A DNA stretch of 12,125 nt from Trueperaceae bacterium (lineage in GTDB: Bacteria; Deinococcota; Deinococci; Deinococcales; Trueperaceae). Below are positions 1 through 8,539 of the stretch, one piece after another (the first letter of the stretch is position 1; each line of letters opens with the position of its first letter). The stretch spans positions 1 to 12,125 of the forward strand of contig JAABSI010000089.1 in the NCBI GenBank assembly GCA_011390455.1, in the 5' to 3' direction. The notes under the pieces are model-generated. The model saw nothing but the letters and a program-made list of their open reading frames with translations, did no database searches and was not told the origin of the DNA. Both the position numbers and the translations under genes were made by a program.

Positions 1-572
1 CCGGTCGTGAGCACGTCGTCCACCAGCACCACCGAGGCTCCGTTCAGGGGGCCCGCACGCCACTCGATCGCGCCGTCCAGGTTGGCGCGCCGTTCGGCGT
101 CGCTCAGGCGCGCCTGCGGGCGGGTGCGGCGCACGCGCCGCAGCCCGGGACGCAGCACGGCGCCCGGACCGAACGCAGCCACGACCGCCGTCGCGACGAG
201 GAGCGCATGGTCGACGCCACGGCGTCGGAGCCGACTCCGGTCGCCCGGGACGGGCACGACCAGCCATGCGGGTGCAGCGTCGGCGAGGGCCTCGCGGACG
301 CGGTGACCCAGGGCGGTTCCGATCGACCGGAGGAGGCGACGGTCGGGGCGGTATTTGGCGGCGCGCACCAAGCGGCCGAGGTCGCCTCGGTACGCCCCGA
401 GCGCGATCAGATCCACCGCTTCGGGCAGGGCGGAGCGGCCGAGCGTCGACCGCGGCTCCGGCCGGAGCCACCGGGCGCGGCACCGATCGCATACACCGGC
501 GTCGGTGGTCGCGTGCACCCGGCATGCGGGGCAGCGGCGCAGGGCGTACCACGGGGCCAAGAGCGCGCGCAT
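1..572 (-). CDS. comF: ComF family phosphoribosyltransferase, C-terminus cut by window edge
   Basis: This gene is incomplete: 190 codons are visible and the frame is still open at base 1. The N-terminus carries a four-cysteine zinc-ribbon motif (C14-x2-C17 and C28-x2-C31). Next come an AAKYRPDRRLL segment (residues 71-81), VVPVP plus a basic RRRGVDHA stretch (105-123), and TRPQARLSDAERRAN (150-164), all in the order seen in ComF proteins. The visible end is VVLVDDVLTT (181-190), the PRPP-binding signature of type I phosphoribosyltransferases. Family members act in the cytoplasm during DNA uptake in competent bacteria; their exact reaction is not settled. The ATG at 572 is the only sensible in-frame start, but it has no clear Shine-Dalgarno sequence. 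The gene follows the prenyl synthase after about 107 bp that contain a hairpin, so it may be transcribed separately or by read-through. The family call is firm; a role in competence is inferred. Confidence 0.88.
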   Translation of the reverse strand, partial: MRALLAPWYALRRCPACRVHATTDAGVCDRCRARWLRPEPRSTLGRSALPEAVDLIALGAYRGDLGRLVRAAKYRPDRRLLRSIGTALGHRVREALADAAPAWLVVPVPGDRSRLRRRGVDHALLVATAVVAAFGPGAVLRPGLRRVRRTRPQARLSDAERRANLDGAIEWRAGPLNGASVVLVDDVLTT

Positions 573-631
573 GACCGAGCATGGGCGAGGTGGTCGCTGC
601 GGTTCCCGCGGATCGGGTCGGCGGCCGCGGT

Positions 632-659
632 CGTCCCGGCGGCTGCCCCGCCGGGGACG
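632..659 (-). terminator. Terminator-like hairpin between prenyl synthase and comF
   Basis: An 11-bp stem with one bulged base and a 5-base loop (643-647) lies just after the prenyl synthase stop codon and before the comF start. It is GC-rich and no T-tract follows on the minus strand, so termination may be partial. It could instead modulate comF expression. Confidence 0.4.
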
Positions 660-679
660 CCGCTCGCTGCGCAGGCGCG

Positions 680-1723
680 CTAGAGGGTGCGGTGGGCGAG
701 GGTGGCGAGCTGGGCGAGCAGGCCGTCGGCGGCGGCGCGTCCTGGGAGCGCGGCGAAGGCGTCGCGCAGGCCGGCGAGGGCGGCGTCGGCCTCGCGCTCC
801 GCGACGCTCTGCGCATGGTGCAGCGAGCCGTGCCGTTCGATGAGCTCGAGGATCCTCGCGACGTCCTCGGGGCGCTTCTCCGGTCGTGGGCGGGCGAGCA
901 GCGCCTCCGCTTCGGCCGCCTCGTCGAGCGTGGCGTGGGCGAACAGATGCGCGAGCACGAGCGTGCGCTTCCCCTCGTACAGGTCGCCGGCGAACTCCTT
1001 GCCGGTCGCCACGTCGGGGGTCAGGTTCAGCACGTCGTCGCGGATCTGGAAGGCGGCGCCCAGCCGGGCTCCGTGCGCCTCGAAGGCGGGGTCGGGCGTG
1101 CGGCCCGATGCGTACGCGCCGAGGTTGAGCGGGCCGATGACCGTGTACCAGGAGGTCTTGAGCGTCACCATGCGCAGGTAGGCGGCTTCGTCGACCTGGA
1201 AGCGCCCTTCGTGGACCCAGGCGAGGTCGAGGTGCTGGCCCTCCGCGGTGCGGTGGATCAGGCGCACGAACTCGCTGCGGATCGCGTCGGCATCGAACGC
1301 GCCGTCGCCACGGAGCCCGAGGAGCAGCGCCCACATGTAGACGTGCATGGCGTCGCCGACGTTGATCGCCACCGGCGCACCGACCTGCCGGTGCAGCGCC
1401 GGTGCGCCGCGTCGCTCGTCGCTGTCGTCTTCGACGTCGTCGTGGACCAGCACCCAGTTCTGGAACAGCTCGAGCGCCGCCGCCGGCGCCATCGCGCGGG
1501 CGGGGTCGCCGCCGTGGGCCTCGGTCGCCGCCAGCACGAAGCGGCCGCGAAGGCGCTTGCCGCCGCGGGCCGGGTACTCGCGCAAGAGCGCGTAGAAGCG
1601 ATCGAGATCGGGGTCGTCGTGGTGGGTGGGGAGCGCGGCGAGGACCGCCGCCTGCAAGGCGTCCGCGATCCCGGTACCGGGATCGCGGACGTGTGGTGGC
1701 CCGCCCGCGCCCCGCTCGCTCAC
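680..1723 (-). CDS. Short-chain polyprenyl diphosphate synthase (FPP/GGPP synthase type)
   Basis: The 347-residue product belongs to the trans-isoprenyl diphosphate synthases, which condense isopentenyl diphosphate with allylic diphosphates in the cytoplasm. Visible landmarks are GGKRLRG (54-60), the first Asp-rich motif HDDVEDDSDERRG (94-106), GQHLDL (162-167), K189-T190, the second Asp-rich motif QIRDDVLNL (226-234), and GKEFAGDLYEGKRT (241-254). The second motif reads DDxxN rather than the usual DDxxD. A bulky Trp (W90) sits five residues before the first motif, a position that in this family limits chain length, so a C15-C20 product is inferred; supply of carotenoid or quinone precursors is possible. 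The GTG start overlaps the stop of the upstream small gene by GTGA, indicating translational coupling. Codons 11-22 lie within a perfect 32-bp palindrome. Residues 1-25 have no family match that I recognise. Confidence 0.9.
   Translation of the reverse strand: MSERGAGGPPHVRDPGTGIADALQAAVLAALPTHHDDPDLDRFYALLREYPARGGKRLRGRFVLAATEAHGGDPARAMAPAAALELFQNWVLVHDDVEDDSDERRGAPALHRQVGAPVAINVGDAMHVYMWALLLGLRGDGAFDADAIRSEFVRLIHRTAEGQHLDLAWVHEGRFQVDEAAYLRMVTLKTSWYTVIGPLNLGAYASGRTPDPAFEAHGARLGAAFQIRDDVLNLTPDVATGKEFAGDLYEGKRTLVLAHLFAHATLDEAAEAEALLARPRPEKRPEDVARILELIERHGSLHHAQSVAEREADAALAGLRDAFAALPGRAAADGLLAQLATLAHRTL
1660..1691. repeat. Perfect 32-bp palindrome inside the prenyl synthase 5' coding region
   Basis: The half-site CGTCCGCGATCCCGGT is followed immediately by its exact reverse complement, giving 16 + 16 bases with no mismatch and no spacer. 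It encodes about residues 11-22 of the prenyl synthase (VRDPGTGIAD core), upstream of the conserved part of the enzyme. It could be a protein-binding operator, an mRNA hairpin or a small dispersed palindromic element. The sequence alone does not tell which. Confidence 0.9.
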
Positions 1724-1869
1724 CGGAACAGCACTTCGGTCACGAACCAGACACCGAGGGTGAAGAGCAGGAGGAAGATGAGCAGGTACGGGGCCGAGGT
1801 CTTGTACGTGGCCCAGATGAGCGCCCAGACGTCGCGCGCGGTCAGTTTGGGGCGCTCATCATCGGCCAT
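1720..1869 (-). CDS. 49-residue single-helix membrane protein, function unknown
   Basis: This short gene lies between oppF and the prenyl synthase. The product begins MADDERPKLTARDVWALIWA, continues with TYKTSAPYL, and then has one strongly hydrophobic segment (about residues 28-44) ending WFVTEVLFR. The layout is a charged cytoplasmic N-terminus, an amphipathic W-rich stretch, one transmembrane helix and a short tail. Support that it is real: an ATG start with GAGGA placed 9 bases upstream and overlapping the oppF stop codon; only 12 bases between oppF and its start; and a stop that overlaps the next start as GTGA. It has no cysteines and no cleavable signal peptide. I do not recognise a characterised family. 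Its position suggests co-expression with the importer ATPases and the prenyl synthase, but a functional link is not shown. Confidence 0.8.
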   Translation of the reverse strand: MADDERPKLTARDVWALIWATYKTSAPYLLIFLLLFTLGVWFVTEVLFR

Positions 1870-1881
1870 CGTGCTCGGTCC

Positions 1882-3968
<2,087 letters not shown>

Positions 3969-3995
3969 GCGCTTGGGTGCTCCTCATGGCTTTGG

Positions 3996-4001
3996 AGCAT
4001 A
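3996..4001 (-). promoter_or_regulatory. Possible -10 box (TATGCT) before oppD
   Basis: On the minus strand TATGCT lies about 28 bases before the oppD ATG, between the strong hairpin downstream of oppC and the gene. No convincing -35 hexamer is found 16-18 bases upstream, so this is only a candidate internal promoter. Confidence 0.3.
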
Positions 4002-4100
4002 CCGTACGCTTCGCTTGTGTCCTGCGCGTGTCGGAACCCGCTTGACAGCGTGGAGCGCGGCGCGTGCGTGCGTGTACTCGGCGGTCCGTGGTGCGCGAAG

Positions 4101-4130
4101 CGGGCCGCACCCGAACTCGGGTGCGGCCCG
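4101..4130 (-). terminator. Strong hairpin downstream of permease C
   Basis: Fourteen consecutive base pairs (CGGGCCGCACCCGA and its complement) flank a 2-base centre, 28 bases after the oppC stop. No T-tract follows on the minus strand. It may terminate most oppABC transcripts or protect their 3' end, setting a lower level for oppD-oppF. Confidence 0.65.
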
Positions 4131-4158
4131 GGGGCGCGCAGATCGGCAGCGCGGCGCG

Positions 4159-5340
4159 TCAGCGGCGCTTCTTGGGGTCGAACGCGTCGCGCAGGCCGTC
4201 GCCCAGAAGGTTCCAGCACAACACGGCCAGGAAGATCGGGATGCCGGGGATGAGCAACCAGGGGACGAACTGGATGCTGATCCCTCGGGCCGTCGCGTCG
4301 CGCAGCAAGATCCCCCAACTCGCGGTGTCGACCTCGGACGGTCCGAGGCCGATGAAGGAGAGCCCCGTCTCGGCGAGGATGAAGCCGGGGATCGCGAGGG
4401 TCAGGCTGACGATCACGTACGACGCGGTGGCGGGCAGCAGATGCCGGAACATGATCCGCGACTCGCTCGCGCCGAGCGCTTTGGCGGCTTGGGCGTAATC
4501 CATCTCCCGGATGCTCAGGATGAGGCCGCGGATGACGCGCGCCAGACCGCCCCAGCCCACGAAGCCGAGCACGATCACCACCATCAGGAAGGTCTGGGCG
4601 GAGTCCATGCGCAGGCCGAACGCCTGCGCCAGCGGATTCCTCGGGTCCTTCAGGAGCGTCGCCAGCACGATCAACAGGAACAGGTCGGGGATGGCGGCGA
4701 ACACCTCCACCAGGCGCATGATCAGGTCGTCGACCAACCCGCCGTAGAAGCCGGCCAGCGAGCCGAGCACGAGGCCGAGCGTCAGCGACACCCAGACGGC
4801 GAGGATGCCGATCGTGAGCGACACCTGGCCGCCGTAGAGCACCCTCGAGAACACGTCCTTGCCCAGGTTGTTCGTGCCCCACAGGAAGATCCGCGCGGGC
4901 TCCTCGACGCCGAAGAGCCGCAGGTCGCTCTCGAAGAGGCCGAACAGCTTGTACGTCTGCTCGGGGCGCCGGATGAAGAACTGGATCGGGAACTTGCGGC
5001 TGGTGTCCTCGACGTAGACGCGCTGGCGGGTGACCGGGTCGCGTTCGGCGGTGACGTCGTAGATGAAGGGGCGGGTGAGGCGACCCGTGTCGGGATCGAT
5101 CCAGTGCACCTGGGTCGGCGGCACGAACGCGCCGACCGGGCTGCGTCGGTACTCGTTGATGCCGTAGGGGGCGATGAAGCCCGCGAAGCCCGCCATCAGG
5201 TACATCAGGATGAGGATGGTGCCGCCGACGAGCGCGACCCGGTGCTTGATGAACTGTTCCCAGACGATGCGCCCTTGCGACTTCGAGTGCTCGACTTGGG
5301 GGACCTGGACGTCGAGGGCGGGATCGGCGCCTCGTTTCAC
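4159..5340 (-). CDS. oppC: Oligopeptide/dipeptide ABC importer permease (OppC/DppC type) with large extracytoplasmic insertion
   Basis: This 393-residue integral membrane protein is the second permease half of the importer. After a cytoplasmic N-terminus (about 1-33), the first helix spans about 34-57. A long polar segment follows (about 58-150), predicted to lie outside the membrane. Next is GTNNLGKDVFSR (155-166), the family's GTDxxGRDxxSR motif, then the binding-protein-dependent transport domain. The EAA loop that docks onto the ATPases is about 281-303 (DYAQAAKALGASESRIMFRH). The GLSFIGLG segment at 326-333 is typical of OppC. Common OppC/DppC proteins have about 290-310 residues, so the extra length lies in the loop after helix 1. 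The GTG start overlaps the permease B stop by GTGA and lacks a strong ribosome site, consistent with translational coupling. Confidence 0.95.
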   Translation of the reverse strand: MKRGADPALDVQVPQVEHSKSQGRIVWEQFIKHRVALVGGTILILMYLMAGFAGFIAPYGINEYRRSPVGAFVPPTQVHWIDPDTGRLTRPFIYDVTAERDPVTRQRVYVEDTSRKFPIQFFIRRPEQTYKLFGLFESDLRLFGVEEPARIFLWGTNNLGKDVFSRVLYGGQVSLTIGILAVWVSLTLGLVLGSLAGFYGGLVDDLIMRLVEVFAAIPDLFLLIVLATLLKDPRNPLAQAFGLRMDSAQTFLMVVIVLGFVGWGGLARVIRGLILSIREMDYAQAAKALGASESRIMFRHLLPATASYVIVSLTLAIPGFILAETGLSFIGLGPSEVDTASWGILLRDATARGISIQFVPWLLIPGIPIFLAVLCWNLLGDGLRDAFDPKKRR

Positions 5341-6338
5341 GAGTACCGGATCCGGGGGTCGACGACCGCGAGGAGGAGGTCGGAGATGAGGTTGCCGATC
5401 ATCAGCAGCAGCGTCGAGATCACCAGGAAGCCGAGCACCACGTAGATGTCCTGGCGCGTGATCGCGTCGAGCAGGCGCGGCGTGATGCCGGGCCAGCTGA
5501 CGACGATCTCGACCAGGCCGGCGCCGCCGATGAGGCTCGGGAGCAGGCCGCCGATGCCGGCGACGAACGGGATGATGGCGGGCCGCAGCGCGTGTTTGTA
5601 GGTCACCGTGCGCTGACCGAGACCCTTGGAGCGCGCCGTGCGGATGAAGTCGCTGCCCAAGTACTCGATCATCTGTCCGCGCAGCACCCGGGTGAACCCG
5701 GCGATGCCGGCGGTGGCGACCACGAAGGCGGGCATGATCGTGTGCCAGGCGATGTCCCGGAACTGCTGGAACGGGGTGAGGTTCTCGAACCCGTTCGAGG
5801 TCATGCCGGCGACCGGCAGGAGCACCTGGTTGTAGTCGAAGACCTCACGCGTGAAGCCGCGCATCAGGAAGATCCCGAGGATGAGGACCTGGGCGAAGAA
5901 GAAGTTCGGGATCGCCAGGCCGAAGTACGAGAAGGCCGAGACCAGCTGGTCGCCCATCGAGTACTGACGCACGGCTGAGTAGACCCCGAGCGGGATCGCC
6001 ATCGCCCACAGCATGACGATCGACACCAGGACGAGCAGCATCGAGTTCTGGATCGGGCGCGTGATCAGGTTGACGACCGGCTGGTTCGACGAGAACGACA
6101 GCCCGAGATCGCCCTGGACGATGTTCGCCATCCAGCGGACGTACTGCACGTACAGGGGTTGATCGAGGCCATACTGCGCGCGGAGGCGTTCGATGGTCTC
6201 GGGCCGCACGTTCGGCTCGAGCGCCTTGGCCGCGAAGAAGTCGCCGGGCACGAGCTGGCTGATCAAGAACGCCAGCATCGTCGCCCCGACGAAGGTCGGG
6301 ATCAGGTGGAACAGGCGCCGGATGATGAATGGAAGCAA
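5337..6338 (-). CDS. oppB: Oligopeptide/dipeptide ABC importer permease (OppB/DppB type)
   Basis: This is the first permease half of the peptide importer. I prefer a TTG start at 6338, giving 333 residues beginning (M)LPFIIRRLFHLIPTFVGATM, which matches the usual OppB N-terminus. AGGAG sits 8 bases before this TTG. A GTG at 6398 would add 20 residues with no family-like character and a poorer ribosome site. The protein shows the QYGLDQPLYVQY segment and GDLGLSFSSNQPV typical of OppB, several hydrophobic helices, and the EAA loop (DFIRTARSKGLGQRTVTYKHALRPAIIP) for ATPase docking. It ends VDPRIRYS, the standard OppB terminus. Its stop overlaps the permease C start by GTGA. It is 121 bases downstream of the binding-protein gene, with a strong hairpin in between. 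Confidence 0.93.
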   Translation of the reverse strand: MLPFIIRRLFHLIPTFVGATMLAFLISQLVPGDFFAAKALEPNVRPETIERLRAQYGLDQPLYVQYVRWMANIVQGDLGLSFSSNQPVVNLITRPIQNSMLLVLVSIVMLWAMAIPLGVYSAVRQYSMGDQLVSAFSYFGLAIPNFFFAQVLILGIFLMRGFTREVFDYNQVLLPVAGMTSNGFENLTPFQQFRDIAWHTIMPAFVVATAGIAGFTRVLRGQMIEYLGSDFIRTARSKGLGQRTVTYKHALRPAIIPFVAGIGGLLPSLIGGAGLVEIVVSWPGITPRLLDAITRQDIYVVLGFLVISTLLLMIGNLISDLLLAVVDPRIRYS

Positions 6339-6419
6339 ACGACCGTCTCCTGAGGCGAGCGGAGGCCGATGAGCGTCCGATAGGGCGGACGCGGTCACCC
6401 CCGCGGGGAAGATAGGGGT

Positions 6420-6448
6420 GGGGCCCGCCCGGCGTGCGGGCGGGCCCC
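6420..6448 (-). terminator. Strong intra-operon hairpin between the binding protein and permease genes
   Basis: A perfect 12-bp GC stem (GGGGCCCGCCCG and its complement) flanks a 5-base loop, starting 11 bases after the binding-protein stop. The minus-strand tail is only moderately T-rich. In many importer operons such a structure stabilises the binding-protein mRNA or terminates part of the transcripts, so that the binding protein is made in excess over the permeases. That role is inferred here. Confidence 0.65.
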
Positions 6449-6459
6449 GACCGTGGGCC

Positions 6460-8211
6460 TTACTGGGTCTTGAAGGTCAGCGGGAGCTGACGCGAGCCCA
6501 GGAGCGGGTTGAGGAACTCGATCGGGTGCTCGCCCTGGATGCTCGTCAGCCAGCTGTAGTGCGCCTTCGGGCTGACGGTGTAGAGGATGGCCGACTGCTC
6601 GGCTTCGGTCGCCTGGATCTGCAGACCGATCTCGCGGGCGGCTTCGGTGTCGAGCGTCTGGCGACCGGTCTTGGTCAGCTGGTCGACCAGGGTCTCGAGG
6701 GCGCCGATGCAGGCGCCCGAGGTGTTGAACATGTGCAGGCCGCCGTTGCACAGGTTGACGTTGTCGCCGAAGGGCCAGTCGCGGCTGCCGCCACGGAGGC
6801 CGATCAGGATCGCGTCGAACGGCCGGTCGTCGCCGGTCGAGAACAGCTGGTCGACGAGCAGGTTGAAGTCGATGGGGGTGGTGACGACTTCGACGCCCGC
6901 TTCGCGCGCGCTGTCGGCGAACAGCTGGATGATCTGCTCGCGCTGGTTGTTGCCGGCGTTCGTCGCGAGCGAGAAGCTGGCGCGGTTGCCGTCGGCGTCC
7001 GTCAGGAAGCCCTGGGCGTCGCGCTGGCTGTAGCCGGCGAGCGCCATCAGTTCGACGGCGCGTTCGACGTCGTACTCGTACTTGGGCACGTCTTCGTTGA
7101 CCCAGTAGCCGTTCACCAGGTAGACGCCGGTGTACATCGGGTCGGCGCTGCCGCCGTACACGAGCTCGATGATCGCGTCGCGATCGATCAGGTGGGCCAT
7201 GGCGCGGCGGAAGTTCGGGTTGCGGAACATCGCCTGCTTGACCGGTTCGCTCGACTTGTTCCAGTTGAAGACGATGAACTGGCTGCTCGCCACCGGGGCG
7301 ACGTCTTCGAGCATGATCGCGTCGATGTCGCCGTTGTTGACCGCGACGTTGATCACGCCGATGTCGTCGAGGTTGCGCGGCGCGAAGAAGTCGAGCTCGC
7401 CCGCCAGGTACAGGTTGAGCTCCGCGTCCTGGTCGCCGACGAGGGTGATGTTGTACCCCTCGAGGTAGGGGAGCGCGTTGCCCTGCTCGTCGACGTTCCA
7501 CTCACCGAAGTACGGGTTGGCGACGAAGTTCAGGCGCTCGCCCGGGGCGTACTGGGTGGGCATGAAGGGCCCGGTGGTCAGGACCTCTTCGACCGGGGCC
7601 TCGGTGCCCCAGAGCGCGCGGACGGCTTCGGCGCCGCCGCTGCGGTAGGCCTCGCCGAAGATCGCGTCGGGGAGCGGGAGCAGCGAAGCGTTCGCGAACG
7701 CCAGGCGGTCGGGCCCGGGGAACGTGAAGCGCAGGGTGTTCTCGCCGGTGATCTCGAGCGTGATCAGCTGGTCGTTGAGGAACCAGGACTCGTAGGCGTT
7801 CGACTGGGCGTCGACGTCGGTCTCGATGAGCCAGCGGATGTAGTAGTCCTGCACCGTGACGTCGGAGCCGTCGGACCACTTCATGCCGTCGCGAACGGTC
7901 ACGTCGAGGACGGTGCCACCTTCGGACACGGTGAAGTCGCTCGCGCCGTAGGCGAGCCACTCGTCCGAGTCGGGGCCGCGGAAGAGGAGCGCCGCGCCGA
8001 GCAGGTCGGTGGTGTCGATCATCGAGTTCTGTTCGGCCGAGACGATCGGGTTGAAGGTGCGCGGGTCGGAGATGGCGCCGACGCGGTACGTGCCGCCCAT
8101 GACGGCTTCACCCGGCTGCGCGGTCGTCCAGGCGTTCGGCCAGACGAAGGGCTGGGCAAAGGCCATCGAAGCGACGGCGATCGCGACCAGGCTCAGGAAG
8201 ATTCGTTGCAT
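6460..8211 (-). CDS. oppA: Extracellular peptide-binding protein, family 5 (OppA/DppA type)
   Basis: The product has 583 residues and is the external receptor that delivers substrate to OppB/OppC. It starts MQRIFLSLVAIAVASMAFA, a Sec signal peptide with a predicted cleavage after AFA; there is no lipobox cysteine, so it is secreted or periplasmic rather than a lipoprotein. Family 5 features include GGTYRVGAISDPRTFNP near the mature N-terminus, DGMKWSDGSDVTVQDYYI (the typical W-S-D-G-x-pVTa-D-v motif) and FRNPNFRRAMAHLIDRDAI (the region around the AI-DR motif). The only cysteines appear to be C488 and C501, which could form a disulfide. The ATG at 8211 is chosen because GGAGG lies 4 bases upstream and the signal peptide starts there; the frame is open for 40 more codons upstream but these look non-coding. 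Peptide is the likely ligand, but the family also includes receptors for nickel, sugars and others. Confidence 0.94.
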   Translation of the reverse strand: MQRIFLSLVAIAVASMAFAQPFVWPNAWTTAQPGEAVMGGTYRVGAISDPRTFNPIVSAEQNSMIDTTDLLGAALLFRGPDSDEWLAYGASDFTVSEGGTVLDVTVRDGMKWSDGSDVTVQDYYIRWLIETDVDAQSNAYESWFLNDQLITLEITGENTLRFTFPGPDRLAFANASLLPLPDAIFGEAYRSGGAEAVRALWGTEAPVEEVLTTGPFMPTQYAPGERLNFVANPYFGEWNVDEQGNALPYLEGYNITLVGDQDAELNLYLAGELDFFAPRNLDDIGVINVAVNNGDIDAIMLEDVAPVASSQFIVFNWNKSSEPVKQAMFRNPNFRRAMAHLIDRDAIIELVYGGSADPMYTGVYLVNGYWVNEDVPKYEYDVERAVELMALAGYSQRDAQGFLTDADGNRASFSLATNAGNNQREQIIQLFADSAREAGVEVVTTPIDFNLLVDQLFSTGDDRPFDAILIGLRGGSRDWPFGDNVNLCNGGLHMFNTSGACIGALETLVDQLTKTGRQTLDTEAAREIGLQIQATEAEQSAILYTVSPKAHYSWLTSIQGEHPIEFLNPLLGSRQLPLTFKTQ

Positions 8212-8302
8212 GCTACCTCCAAGGGGTTTGCCGACGAGGTCGGCGAATGTCGCCGATTCCGGCGAGCGGAGCTCGCTCGGGACTCGGTTCGTGCGACTCC
8301 CC

Positions 8303-8331
8303 ACGCTACCGCGCACGGGCGGGCGGCGCAA
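8303..8331 (-). promoter_or_regulatory. Sigma-70-type promoter of the peptide-importer operon
   Basis: On the minus strand, -35 TTGCGC (8331-8326) and -10 TAGCGT (8308-8303) are separated by exactly 17 bases. Transcription would start near 8296, leaving a leader of about 85 bases before the oppA ATG. Each hexamer has three or four matches to the consensus, reasonable for a GC-rich genome. Confidence 0.5.
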
Positions 8332-8365
8332 CGTGGGGCACCCGTTCGAACCCGATGCGCCACCG

Positions 8366-8391
8366 GACCGACGCGCGGCGGTGCGTCGGTC
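8366..8391. repeat. 9-bp inverted repeat upstream of the oppA promoter
   Basis: GACCGACGC and its exact complement flank an 8-base spacer. The repeat sits about 35 bases upstream of the -35 box, between the secG terminator hairpin and the promoter. It could be an operator for an importer regulator or a second hairpin of the secG terminator. Confidence 0.5.
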
Positions 8392-8419
8392 AGCACATGG
8401 TTGCGCGTCCGCATGAAGA

Positions 8420-8457
8420 GCCCGGTGCTGCCCCGGCGATCGGGAGCAGCACCGGGC
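8420..8457 (-). terminator. Probable secG terminator hairpin
   Basis: A perfect 12-bp stem (GCCCGGTGCTGC and its complement) with a 14-base loop region that can pair further lies 83 bases after the secG stop. It is followed on the minus strand by TCTTCAT, a weak T-rich tail. Confidence 0.6.
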
Positions 8458-8539
8458 GCACGTGCTGGACGGGGTGTGGGCGCGCGCAGCACGTTGGGCG
8501 CGGCTTCACCGAGGCTTCACGGACGCCGGGGTACTTCGC

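Larger units (their letters stand above)
8212..8539. other. Intergenic region between secG and the peptide-importer operon
   Basis: No gene is supported in these 328 bases. In the direction of transcription (minus strand) they hold two GTGAAGCC copies about 20 bases after the secG stop, a terminator-like hairpin, a 9-bp inverted repeat, the oppA promoter and a leader of about 85 bases. The leader contains a 7-bp hairpin (8240-8256, TCGGCGA stem with a 3-base loop) and the oppA ribosome site. Confidence 0.7.

Noticed and set aside
4042..4047. A perfect TTGACA on the plus strand as a -35 box
   Set aside because: No -10 hexamer lies 16-18 bases downstream, and there is no plus-strand gene to serve in that region.
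8212..8331. A 40-codon upstream extension of oppA
   Set aside because: It would place a signal peptide in the interior and overlaps the predicted promoter; the ATG at 8211 has the ribosome site.
8341..8360. A TTCGAA palindrome in a T-loop-like context upstream of oppA, suggesting a tRNA gene or fragment
   Set aside because: No acceptor, D or anticodon arm can be built around it on either strand, and no CCA end follows.
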